A stretch of 64,000 nucleotides of DNA from Nitrospirillum amazonense (GTDB lineage: Bacteria; Pseudomonadota; Alphaproteobacteria; Azospirillales; Azospirillaceae). How positions within the stretch are numbered: position 1 is the first letter of the stretch; each line of letters starts with the position of its first letter. A model generated the notes under the pieces. It saw only the letters and a list, made by a program, of their open reading frames with translations, made no database searches and was not told the origin of the DNA. The stretch spans positions 682,001-746,000 of the forward strand of contig NZ_VITV01000001.1 in the NCBI RefSeq assembly GCF_007828035.1, given 5' to 3'. A program made the translations under genes and the position numbers. This document shows positions 51,587-60,132 of the stretch, piece after piece.

Positions 51587-53098
51587 ATGAGCAGCGCCGT
51601 CTCCGACGCCGGGGCGCCCAAGACCCTGGCCGGCGGGCAATTGGCCGTGGCGGCGCTGCTGCTGGCCGCCGCCAACTTCCTGGTGGTCCTGGACACCACC
51701 ATCGCCAACGTCTCGGTGCCCAACATCGCCGGTGGCCTGGCCGTTTCCTCCAGCCAGGGCACCTTCGTCATCACCTCCTACTCGGTGGCGGAGGCGGTGA
51801 CCGTGCCGCTGACCGGTTGGCTGGCCGGCCGCTTCGGCACCGTGCGTACCTTCGTCATCGCCATGCTGGGCTTCGGCATCTGCTCCGCCCTTTGCGGCTT
51901 CGCCCAGTCCCTGGGCATGCTGGTGCTGTTCCGGGTGTTGCAGGGCCTGGCCGGCGGGCCGCTGATGCCCCTGTCGCAGACCCTGCTGCTGCGCGTCTTC
52001 CCCAAGGAAAAGGCGCCGTCCGCCATGGGCATCTGGGCCATGACCACCCTGGTGGCGCCCATCCTGGGGCCCATCCTGGGCGGCACCCTGTGCGACAGCT
52101 GGGGTTGGCCCTTCATCTTCTACATCAACGTGCCCATCGCCATCCTGTGCGCGGCGGCCTGCTGGGTCCTGCTGAAACTGTTCGAGACGCCGACCGTTCG
52201 CCCCCGCTTCGACCTGGTGGGCCTGATCTTGCTGATCGTCTGGGTGGGCGCCCTGCAGATCATGCTGGACGAGGGCAAGGACATGGACTGGTTCTCCTCC
52301 ACCGAGATCGTGGCGCTGGCCATCGTCGCCGCCATAGGCCTGGCCGCCTTCCTCATCTGGGAACTGACGGAGGCGCATCCGGTCGTGGATCTGAAGGTCT
52401 TCCGCCATCGCGGCTTCGCCATGGCGGTGCTGACCATCAGCCTGGGCTTCGGCGCCTTTTTCGGAGCCACCGTGCTGACGCCGCTCTGGCTGCAGAGCAA
52501 TATGGGCTACACCGCCACCTGGGCCGGTTACGCCACGGCGGCCACCGGCATTCTGGCGGTCATGGCGGCGCCCATGGTCGCCAGGATGTCGGCCAAGGTC
52601 GATCCGCGCCCGCTGGTGTTTTTCGGCCTGATGTGGCTGGGCCTGGTCACCTTCTACCGCAGCGGCTCCAGCACCGACATGACCTATGGCCAGATCGCCT
52701 TTCCCTTGCTGTTGCAGGGTCTGGGCATGCCCTTCTTCTTCGTGCCTCTCACCGGCCTGGCGCTGGCCAGCGTGACGGTGGAGGAAACCGCCTCGGCGGC
52801 GGGCCTGATGAACTTTCTGCGCACGCTGTCGGGCGCCTTCGCCACCTCCCTCGTCAACACGCTGTGGGAGGATGGCGCCACCCGCAACCGGGCTGAACTG
52901 GCGGATTTGCTGCGTCCCGGCCTGGTGGGTCCCGACCTGTCCATCCAGCAGTTGGACCGCATCGTGCAGGGCCAGGGTGTCATGCTGGCCACCAACCAGA
53001 TCTTCCTGGGGGTGGCCATCGCCTTCGGCCTGTCGGCCCTGGTCATCTGGCTGGCACCCAAGCCCACGCGTGTGGCCGACACCACCGGGGTGCACTGA
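51587..53098 (+). CDS. DHA2 family (EmrB) MFS exporter (2)
   Basis: Inner-membrane exporter of 503 residues, 14 predicted helices. TM1 has VLDTTIANVSVPNIAGGLAV and motif A is GWLAGRFGTVR. TM5 has APILGPILGGTLCDSWGW, the antiporter motif with the DHA2 GW end. It is last in the TetR-controlled operon and completes the second EmrAB-type pump. It ends ~130 bases before the convergent TonB receptor gene. Substrate unknown. Confidence 0.94.
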   Translation: MSSAVSDAGAPKTLAGGQLAVAALLLAAANFLVVLDTTIANVSVPNIAGGLAVSSSQGTFVITSYSVAEAVTVPLTGWLAGRFGTVRTFVIAMLGFGICSALCGFAQSLGMLVLFRVLQGLAGGPLMPLSQTLLLRVFPKEKAPSAMGIWAMTTLVAPILGPILGGTLCDSWGWPFIFYINVPIAILCAAACWVLLKLFETPTVRPRFDLVGLILLIVWVGALQIMLDEGKDMDWFSSTEIVALAIVAAIGLAAFLIWELTEAHPVVDLKVFRHRGFAMAVLTISLGFGAFFGATVLTPLWLQSNMGYTATWAGYATAATGILAVMAAPMVARMSAKVDPRPLVFFGLMWLGLVTFYRSGSSTDMTYGQIAFPLLLQGLGMPFFFVPLTGLALASVTVEETASAAGLMNFLRTLSGAFATSLVNTLWEDGATRNRAELADLLRPGLVGPDLSIQQLDRIVQGQGVMLATNQIFLGVAIAFGLSALVIWLAPKPTRVADTTGVH

Positions 53099-53130
53099 GG
53101 CGGGCCCCCAGTCGCCGGCGCCCACAGCTT

Positions 53131-53173
53131 GGCCAAAGAAAAGGCCCCGCCCGGCGTGCCGTCCGGGCGGGGT
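53131..53173 (-). terminator. terminator after TonB receptor 2
   Basis: CCCCGCCCGG and CCGGGCGGGG (around 53145-53172) form a 10-bp stem with an 8-base loop. On the minus strand TTTTCTTTGG follows. It also lies behind the MFS gene, but the T run favours the minus strand. Confidence 0.8.
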
Positions 53174-53224
53174 CCAGGTTCGGGGCCGTCAGTCATCGCC
53201 CCCGGGGAAGATCAGCCTGGGGCT

Positions 53225-55426
53225 TTAAAACGTATATGTGGCCTTCAGCCCGAATTCGCTGCGGTCGTTGTTGCGGATGATCTCGGTGAAGCCGGCGAAG
53301 GCGTCATCCAGCCGGCCCACGTCGTAGCGTTTGTTGAAGATGTTCTCGCCATACACGGCCGCCGTCCAATGGCCCTGGGCCGGTGTGTAGGCGATGTTGA
53401 AACCGAACAGGCTGCGCGACTTGATCAGGTTGTAGCTGTCGTTGGCCGATTGCCCGTATTCCTTGCCGCGATAGGAATAGTCGATGCGGGCGTCGATGGT
53501 GCCGCTCTCCAGGAACAGGTGGTACTGCGGCGCCACCGACAGGGTCCACTGCGGGGTCAGCGCCGGGGTGAAGCCGACCTTGATGGCGGTGGCGTCGCTC
53601 GGTACCGCCGTGATCTGGGCGTCGATGAAACCGACGGAGGTCTGGATGTCGAAGGCCCTGCTCAGCTTCAGCGTGCCCTCGACCTCGAAGCCCTTGGCCT
53701 CCGACTGGCCGGCGCTCTCGATGCGGGTATTGAAGCCGGTGGCCGATGGCTGCGACACCTCCAGCGGCAGGTCGGTGTACTCGGTGTAGAAGCCCGACAC
53801 GTTCATCTGCAGCAGGTCGAAGAAGACACCCTTGATGCCCGTCTCGTAATTGGTGGCGAAGGTGGGGTTGAAGGCGGTGAAGTAGCTGGGCCCGTTGAAA
53901 GGCCGGGGCGGGAAGCCGCCGCTCTGGTACCCGCGGGAGATGGTGGCGTAGGCGGCCACGGACTTGGCGATGTCATAGGTGGCCGACACGTCCCAGGTGG
54001 TGGCGCTCCACGACTGGCTGCGGTAGACGCGCGAAGGATCGGTCCAGCTGTCGAACTGGGCGCTGGCGTCCTTATGGTCATCGGAATAGCGGGCGCCGGC
54101 CGACAGCTTCAGATCGTCCAGGATCTTGTAGCCGGCGTGGGCGTAGACGGCGTAGCTGCTGGTCGTCTGCTTCAGGTCGAAATAACCGCTGGGGCTTATG
54201 TAGACGGTGGGACCTGAATTGGTGTTGCCCTGCTCATCACTGGCATAGGCGCCGATGACGAAGTCCAGCTTGCCGTATTCGCCGTTCAGCTGCGGTTCCA
54301 CCGAATATTGCCGGGCGAAGCCGCGTTCCGGATAGGATTCCAGGTCCAGGTAGGTCTGATCGTCGTCCAGGCCGCCGGTGTAGTGGGTATAGCGGAAGCC
54401 GCCCAGCACCTTGGCCGTCAGGTTCTCATTCAGCTCCCAGTTGGCGGTCAGCGAGGCGCCGCGGTTCTGGATGGTCTGCTTGAACAGTTCCGCGTGATTG
54501 GAATTGCTGTCGTCCGGGTTGGCCGGCAGCAGGCTTTCGCTCAGGCCCAGGGTGCCGGTGAAGAAGCCGTTGGGGTTGTTCACCTCCATGGTGGTGGGCG
54601 TCTTGCCGTAGATGCCGTTCATGGCGTCCAGGGTCAGCAGCAGCGAGAAGGTTTCCGAGGCCTGCAGCTTGGCGGCCGCGCGGCCCGATACCTCGTTGAT
54701 CTCGCCCACATCCTCGGGCGCGTTCACCTTCAGGGCCTGGCCGATCCCGTCGCGGCGGTTGACGGCGGCGGTGAAGGACACGGCTAATTTATCGGTGACC
54801 TTGGTGTTGGTGTAGACGTTGGCCTCGACCCGGGCGCGGCTGCCCACCTTCAGTTCCGCCTTGGTCACCTGCTCGTCGCCCGGCTGGGCGGTGATGATGT
54901 TGACGGCGCCGCCGATGGTGTTCTTGCCGTAGAGCGTGCCCTGCGGCCCGCGCAGCACCTCCACCCGCTCGATATTGGCCAGGGTCAGGTTGGACCCCAT
55001 CTGCCGGCCCAGGTAGACGCCGTCGACATAGACCCCCACGCCGGGGTCGGTGGTGATGATGTGGTCCTGCAAACCGATGCCGCGGATGAAGATGGCGGCA
55101 TGGGCCGGGTTGCCCACGCCGAAGCGGTTGATCTCCAGGTTGGGGACGTACTTGCCCACGTCCGCCAGGTTTTCCATGTTGCGCTGCTGCAGGTCCTCCG
55201 CCGTGAAGGCGGAGATGGCGGTGGGCGTCTCGGTCAGGCTTTCCGCCCGCTTGCGCGCCGTCACCACGATTTCCTGGAACACCGAGTCGTCGGTGGCGGT
55301 GGCCGCCGTTTGCGCCTGGGTGCCGCCAGCCAGCAGGGCGGCCGCGCCACCCGCCAGAAACGACGTCAGCATGGCGCGCATCTTCTTTTGATCTTTGCCC
55401 GTTATAGGAACTGCCCTGTTCGACAT
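53225..55426 (-). CDS. TonB-dependent outer-membrane receptor 2
   Basis: Receptor of 733 residues. A signal peptide (…LTSFLAGGAAALLAGGTQAQ) is followed by the TonB box FQEIVVTARKRAESL, a plug (PTAISAFTAEDLQQRN, PGVGVYVDGVYLGRQ, IERVEVLRGPQGTLYGKNTI) and a beta barrel ending GLKATYTF. This type, with VTARKR and PQGTLYGKN, is common in sphingomonads and Caulobacter and has been tied to sugars, iron chelates or aromatics; the substrate here is unknown. ATG 55426 has GGGGA upstream. A start at ATG 55381 is possible. Confidence 0.92.
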   Translation of the reverse strand: MSNRAVPITGKDQKKMRAMLTSFLAGGAAALLAGGTQAQTAATATDDSVFQEIVVTARKRAESLTETPTAISAFTAEDLQQRNMENLADVGKYVPNLEINRFGVGNPAHAAIFIRGIGLQDHIITTDPGVGVYVDGVYLGRQMGSNLTLANIERVEVLRGPQGTLYGKNTIGGAVNIITAQPGDEQVTKAELKVGSRARVEANVYTNTKVTDKLAVSFTAAVNRRDGIGQALKVNAPEDVGEINEVSGRAAAKLQASETFSLLLTLDAMNGIYGKTPTTMEVNNPNGFFTGTLGLSESLLPANPDDSNSNHAELFKQTIQNRGASLTANWELNENLTAKVLGGFRYTHYTGGLDDDQTYLDLESYPERGFARQYSVEPQLNGEYGKLDFVIGAYASDEQGNTNSGPTVYISPSGYFDLKQTTSSYAVYAHAGYKILDDLKLSAGARYSDDHKDASAQFDSWTDPSRVYRSQSWSATTWDVSATYDIAKSVAAYATISRGYQSGGFPPRPFNGPSYFTAFNPTFATNYETGIKGVFFDLLQMNVSGFYTEYTDLPLEVSQPSATGFNTRIESAGQSEAKGFEVEGTLKLSRAFDIQTSVGFIDAQITAVPSDATAIKVGFTPALTPQWTLSVAPQYHLFLESGTIDARIDYSYRGKEYGQSANDSYNLIKSRSLFGFNIAYTPAQGHWTAAVYGENIFNKRYDVGRLDDAFAGFTEIIRNNDRSEFGLKATYTF

Positions 55427-55890
55427 TGTTGTCCCCGTCTTTCGTGATTGGATTTGACGAAAGCAGGCTCGATGGATTCCGCCCGTTTTATTGTGGGGCC
55501 GTTTTATTGAGAGGCCCTTTTTGCCGTGGTTGGGCGGGGCGATCGTTGACGAGCCCCGAACCTACCCGCCCCGAGGCCCGCGGGCGGTTTGCCGCGCCTG
55601 TCGTTCCTGGGATGCCATCAGCATCGGCGCAGCCTGGGGTTGCGGCAACCATTTTCTGACCGAATGGTCAGGTTTGGCACAGCCAGGCGCTGGGCGCATT
55701 CCATTCGCGCTTGCCAATGCCCCTGTGTTCCGCGCCAGAGGTATGCCGGATGGTGTAGAGGGTTGATTGTGCGGGTTCGGTCCGGGCCTGGCGCTGAATG
55801 GCCATGCCCCCGAGTCGGCATGCGGAAAGGGCGGCCATGAGGGCCGCCCTTCGAAATACACGATGTAATGACTGAGGTGCTGATGGACGG
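55427..55890. other. intergenic region between TonB receptor 2 and the small periplasmic protein gene
   Basis: 464 bases. The left end should hold the promoter of receptor 2 (minus strand), and a hairpin at 55829-55849 lies at the right. Frames of 77-99 codons here overlap one another on both strands and have no recognisable content, so I call no gene. Confidence 0.55.
55826..55849 (-). terminator. probable terminator of the small periplasmic protein gene
   Basis: GGGCGGCC and GGCCGCCC pair with a short loop at 55829-55849. On the minus strand CCTTTCC follows. It is 42 bases past the stop of the gene at 55891. Confidence 0.55.
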
Positions 55891-56427
55891 TCAGCTCACG
55901 CGCGTCGCCTTCGCCGGCCGGCTGCGGCCCACCACCATAGAGTAGCTGCCGAACAGGCCGTGCATGACGCGCACCTCGTCGCCCGGCTTCGGGTCGAAGG
56001 TCAGCGCCTCCTTGCTGACCCAGGTTTGGCCGTTGGCTAGGGTCACGGCGAACAGGCGATAGGGCAGGGCCACCGACGAGGCGACCGTGGAATGCATCTC
56101 CTCATCCTGTTCGGCATCGTCCTTGGCCTGCTGCTCTTCCGTCCGGGGCAGCTTTTCCTTGCCGAACCGTGCCGTGGGATCCTCCGGCACGGCGGGCGCG
56201 GTTGGGGTGGCGTTGGCAGTGGCGGCGTTGGGAAGGGGGGCGGCCGGGGCGTTGGCTGCGGCGGCGGCCAAGGCGTCGTAGCAGGCCAGACGCTGGGTGG
56301 CGTCACCAATCGCCCGGCAGGAGGCCAGGCTCTCGGCGGCGCGGGCCGGCTGCGGGGCGGCGGGTGCCACGGCCAAGGCCAGCAACAGGGTGGCGGCCGT
56401 CAGCGACGGCATCTTCTTGAACGACAT
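55891..56427 (-). CDS. periplasmic protein with C-x(n)-RLACYD motif
   Basis: Protein of 178 residues with a signal peptide (MSFKKMPSLTAATLLLALAV...ARA). The mature N-terminus SLASCRAIGDATQRLACYDA has a Cys pair and the RLACYD motif found in many small proteobacterial exported proteins, including T6SS-associated TagO/VasI. An Ala/Pro-rich linker and an acidic stretch (EEQQAKDDAEQDEEM) follow. The C-terminal ~65 residues look like a small beta barrel (YRLFAVTLANGQTWVSKEAL, GDEVRVMHGLFGSYSMVVG). No T6SS genes are nearby. Function unknown. Confidence 0.75.
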   Translation of the reverse strand: MSFKKMPSLTAATLLLALAVAPAAPQPARAAESLASCRAIGDATQRLACYDALAAAAANAPAAPLPNAATANATPTAPAVPEDPTARFGKEKLPRTEEQQAKDDAEQDEEMHSTVASSVALPYRLFAVTLANGQTWVSKEALTFDPKPGDEVRVMHGLFGSYSMVVGRSRPAKATRVS

Positions 56428-56540
56428 GGTCCGGGATTCCTAAGGCGTGATCCGTGGGCGGCAGTGTGCCACGGCTTTACACCGGGCGGAATAGCGACGG
56501 CTGTCGCCCAGGGTCAAGCAACCATCGCCAACGCATTGAA

Positions 56541-56578
56541 TGGAAAAAGAAAACGGCGGGCCCCGGGGGACCCGCCGT
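56541..56578 (-). terminator. terminator of TonB receptor 3
   Basis: ACGGCGGG (56553-56560) pairs with CCCGCCGT (56571-56578). On the minus strand TTTTCTTTTTCC follows. It lies 29 bases after the receptor stop and shares its stem core with the terminator at 43361-43389. Confidence 0.85.
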
Positions 56579-56607
56579 CTCTGGACTGAAGGCTATGCCG
56601 TGTTCGA

Positions 56608-59568
56608 TTAGAACTTGGCGGAAGCCTGGAAGAAGAAGTAACGGCCCAGGCTGTCGTACACCTGAGAATAGGTGTTGCCGTTGATGAACGAGGAGTTGCC
56701 GTTCACCTGGGTCGTGACCAGCGGCGGATCCTTGTCGAAGACGTTGTTCACGCCGCCGCTCAGGGTCAGCCAATCGCTGACCTGGTAGGAAGCCGAGAAG
56801 TCGAAGTAGTCGTAGCTGTCGATGTGAGCCAGGCCGGGGATGACGGAACCGTTCAGCGTGGCGTTGCTGCTGGTCCGTTCCCAATCGGCGCCGCTGATGT
56901 GGCGCCAGTTGACCGACATGGTCGCATCCCACGGGGTTTCCCAGGTCATACGGACCTTGTGACGCCACACCGGCAGCGGCGTGGAGCAGGTCGCGCCGTA
57001 CAGGCCGGCGCAATCATAGCCGTCCGAGCCCGGCAGGGCCTGGGTGACGAAATCGATCAGATAGGTGCCGGTGAAGTTGAAGTTCAGGGCGCCCAGCTTC
57101 TCAATGCCGATGTCGGCCAGGTCCAGACGGTAGTTGGTGTTGAAGTCGATACCCGACGTCTCTTCGCTACCGGTGTTCTGGTTGGTGTTGGTGACGTAAC
57201 CCGTGGTGCCCAGCCACAGCGAACCGGTCGCCGAGCGCTTGATCAGCGGGCAGTAGAAGCTGGTGTTAACACCGGTCAAGCAGTTGGTCATGATCAGATC
57301 GGCGCCGATGCCGCTGATCAAGCCGTCGATCTTGATGTTGAAGTAGTCGGCCGAGAAGGTCAGGTCCGGCAGGAAGGTCGGGGTGATCACGGCACCCACG
57401 GTCAGGGTGTCGGCCGATTCCGGCTGCAGGTTCGGATTACCACCTTCCAGGTCGTTGTACTGGCCAGCGGGGTTGGCCGTGATGCGACCGTATTGGGCGG
57501 CCGTCACGCCGGTGTTGGCGCACTGGGCAGCGGTCGGGGCGCCCTTGGCGGTCATGTCACCAGCACAGGGGTCGTTGGACAGGCCCAGGGCCACGCCCGA
57601 CGGCGTGAACAGTTCGACCACGTTCGGGGCGCGGACGGCGTGGTTGAAGCCGGCGCGGAAGCGGACGTCCGAGGTCGGGGCCCACTCACCACCCACCTTG
57701 TAGGTGTCGGTCTTGCCCGAGGTGCTGTAGTCGGAATAGCGGTAGCCGCCTTCCAGGTTCAGGTCCTTGACGAAGGGCTTGTCCTGGACCAGCGGGATCT
57801 TGACTTCCATGAAGGCTTCACGGACGTCGTAGGCACCGGCCACACCGTGGGTCGGACCGCCCTGGCCCGCCAGGTCGCCGCTGTCGAATTCCTGGTCGAC
57901 CTTCAGGGTCAGCTCTTCACGACGGTATTCCGTACCGAACGCGATGCCGACGCCATGGCTGGCCAGCGGGCTCTGGAAGCCGTAACGGCCCAGATCGCCG
58001 CTGATGGAGACATCCACCACGTCCTGGACGGTCGAGCCTTCCTTGAAGCCCGGGGTCTGCAGGTAGCTCAGCGCGGCCGGGTCGATGGCGGTGCTGCTGC
58101 TGAAGATGTTGTAGGGCACGCAGCCAGCGGCCACGGCGGCGGAGTTGGCGCAAACCAGCTTGCCGCTGCTGTCGGTCGTGGCGTTCAGCGCCTCGGCCGT
58201 GCGGGCCAGCGAGAAGTCGTTCTTGTAGGTTTCCGACAGGATGACGGTGCTGCGCTGGGCATAGGCGTCATAGCTCCAGCCATCCCACAGGTCGCCCTTC
58301 AAGCCGACCAGTTCGCGGTAGGAGGTGTGACGCAGATCGTCGATACGGCCACCGCCTTCGACGTTACGGCGCAGGATGCTGACGTCGGCGGTGCCGGTCT
58401 TGGCGGAGATGGCGTTGCCGCACAACAGGGAGGACTCGCTCGCGGACAGCAGGGGGCTGTTGCAAGCGATGGTGAATTCCTGTCCGAAGATGCCCGACGG
58501 GGCGATCTGGGCGACCGTGTGGTCGTCGTGGAACATGAATTCGGTGTAGACCTGGACGTGCGGGTTGAAGTCGTAGTGACCGAAGAAGCCTGCGGAATAG
58601 CGCTGGTCAGGACGCTGATAGTAGTTGTACGGCGCGTAGTTGAACGCGTCGGCCGAGGTGTAGTCGCGCAGGCTGGTGCCGCTGACGATGTAGTCGCCGC
58701 TGTTGGGGCTCTTGGCGTCGATGTTGTTGTCGATGATCTGGGCCGGGGCCGTGGTGCCCGAGCCGCCGCACGAATAGGCGCCCTTGGCCGAGACACTGAT
58801 GGCGCAGGCGCTGTAGTCGCGCTTGTCCTGAGTCACCGCCATTGTCTTGCGATAGTCGGCGTAGACGGTGATGTTGCCCTTGCCGTCGGGGGTGTTCACG
58901 CCCAGCACGCCGGAGTAGGTGCGGGTGAAGCCGTCGGTGACGTCGTCTTCCGGCAGGCCGAAGTTGCGCGCCTTGACGGCGTTCTGGAACTTCGTGGCGT
59001 CGTTGTTGTGCTGGTAGAAGCTGTAGCTGATGTCAGCCTTGGCGCCTTCGAAATTGTCGTCCATCACGAAGTTGACGACGCCGGCCACGGCGTCGGCGCC
59101 GTACACGGCCGAGGCGCCGCCGGTCAGCACGTCAACGCGCTTCACCAGGGCTTCGGGGATTTCGTTCAAGTCGGCGGCCGGGTTCAGCGGCGAACCGGCG
59201 GGCATGCGGTGACCGTTGACCAGCACCAGGGTACGGGACGCACCCAGGTCGCGCAGGTTGACGGTGGCGGTACCGCTGGAACCGTTGGAAATCATGCTGC
59301 CCTGGCCGGCGAAGGCCTGGGGCAGGTTGTTGATCACGTCTTCGATGCGGGTGGCGCCCTGCAGCTTGATTTCCTCGCTGCCGACGCTGGTCACCGGGCT
59401 GATGCCGGCGGACGAATCCGTCTTAATACGCGAACCCGTGATGACGATTTCCTGCAGATCGTCGGCGGCCGCCGCGGCGTAGGCCGTCGTCGACATCGTG
59501 AGGGCGCACACGCCAAGGGCGGCGCCCGTCAGCAGCGACTGACGGATCCTGCTCTCAAATCCCTTCAT
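56608..59568 (-). CDS. TonB-dependent outer-membrane receptor 3, paralogue of receptor 1
   Basis: 986 residues from ATG 59568, nearly the same length as receptor 1 (989). Signal peptide, then DDLQEIVITGSRIKTDSS, a plug (IEDVINNLPQAFAG, ATVNLRDLGASRTLVLVNGH, VDVLTGGASAVYGADAVAG) and a barrel ending YFFFQASAKF. The paired loop cysteines match receptor 1 (CNSPLLSASESSLLC, DPCAG...QCANTGVTAAQYG, NCLTG...FYC, DCAGLYGATC). The start is chosen for GGAG 9 bases upstream; ATG at 59577 or 59583 is possible. Substrate unknown; the two paralogues may handle related ligands. Confidence 0.92.
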   Translation of the reverse strand: MKGFESRIRQSLLTGAALGVCALTMSTTAYAAAAADDLQEIVITGSRIKTDSSAGISPVTSVGSEEIKLQGATRIEDVINNLPQAFAGQGSMISNGSSGTATVNLRDLGASRTLVLVNGHRMPAGSPLNPAADLNEIPEALVKRVDVLTGGASAVYGADAVAGVVNFVMDDNFEGAKADISYSFYQHNNDATKFQNAVKARNFGLPEDDVTDGFTRTYSGVLGVNTPDGKGNITVYADYRKTMAVTQDKRDYSACAISVSAKGAYSCGGSGTTAPAQIIDNNIDAKSPNSGDYIVSGTSLRDYTSADAFNYAPYNYYQRPDQRYSAGFFGHYDFNPHVQVYTEFMFHDDHTVAQIAPSGIFGQEFTIACNSPLLSASESSLLCGNAISAKTGTADVSILRRNVEGGGRIDDLRHTSYRELVGLKGDLWDGWSYDAYAQRSTVILSETYKNDFSLARTAEALNATTDSSGKLVCANSAAVAAGCVPYNIFSSSTAIDPAALSYLQTPGFKEGSTVQDVVDVSISGDLGRYGFQSPLASHGVGIAFGTEYRREELTLKVDQEFDSGDLAGQGGPTHGVAGAYDVREAFMEVKIPLVQDKPFVKDLNLEGGYRYSDYSTSGKTDTYKVGGEWAPTSDVRFRAGFNHAVRAPNVVELFTPSGVALGLSNDPCAGDMTAKGAPTAAQCANTGVTAAQYGRITANPAGQYNDLEGGNPNLQPESADTLTVGAVITPTFLPDLTFSADYFNIKIDGLISGIGADLIMTNCLTGVNTSFYCPLIKRSATGSLWLGTTGYVTNTNQNTGSEETSGIDFNTNYRLDLADIGIEKLGALNFNFTGTYLIDFVTQALPGSDGYDCAGLYGATCSTPLPVWRHKVRMTWETPWDATMSVNWRHISGADWERTSSNATLNGSVIPGLAHIDSYDYFDFSASYQVSDWLTLSGGVNNVFDKDPPLVTTQVNGNSSFINGNTYSQVYDSLGRYFFFQASAKF

Positions 59569-60050
59569 GTAGTCCATCTCCATTTCGGATTGGTTGTTCC
59601 CCGTTCGGCGCCGCCTGGGCGTGTTTCCCGGCCTCTGGCGGCAGCTCCCCAGTCCGCTTCTGCCCAGCGTTCTGTTTGGCTTGGGAGGAAGTTTTCCGAT
59701 CACGTTAGCAATGCGTCAACGACCCAAGGGGTAGGGCGGCCGATTCCGTGCATGTCTGTAGCTTTTTGGTTACACTTAAGCGATAAACTTGCGCCAAAAA
59801 TGTTGAAATTGGACAAAAATAACCAGGCGACAGAATGAGCTGTCCGACACACATCTGTTGCAAATTAAAAACCAAACGGTAACAGCGACAAATTGCATCG
59901 TTTCGCGGGTGGGGACGGGGCCCGCGCCGGGGCCGCTGCCGAATCAGTAGGCACTACCGCCCATTGCCCAAAGAGCGGGCGGCGCGTTCGCGCCCGACGA
60001 GAAAATCCGTCTTATCGCGCGCCTTATACATTCCCCGGTGTTCCGCGATG
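59569..60050. promoter_or_regulatory. upstream region of TonB receptor 3
   Basis: About 480 bases between receptor 3 and the terminator of receptor 4. The part near 59755-59895 is AT-rich and likely holds the minus-strand promoter. No gene seen. Confidence 0.5.
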
Positions 60051-60088
60051 AACCAAAGAAAAAGGGGCGACCCGAAGGCCGCCCCTTT
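60051..60088 (-). terminator. terminator of TonB receptor 4
   Basis: AAAGGGGCG (60061-60069) pairs with CGCCCCTTT (60080-60088). On the minus strand TTTTTCTTTGG follows. It lies 45 bases after the receptor stop. Confidence 0.88.
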
Positions 60089-60132
60089 CGCATTGGGCCC
60101 GGCGGCTCGCAGACCGCCGGAGGAACGCGCGA

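Noticed and set aside
56824-59838. Open frame of 1004 codons on the plus strand, opposite TonB receptor 3
   Set aside because: Antisense frame in GC-rich DNA. Composition is His/Gly/Val/Ala/Asp-rich with no domain, and the minus strand holds a clear receptor gene.
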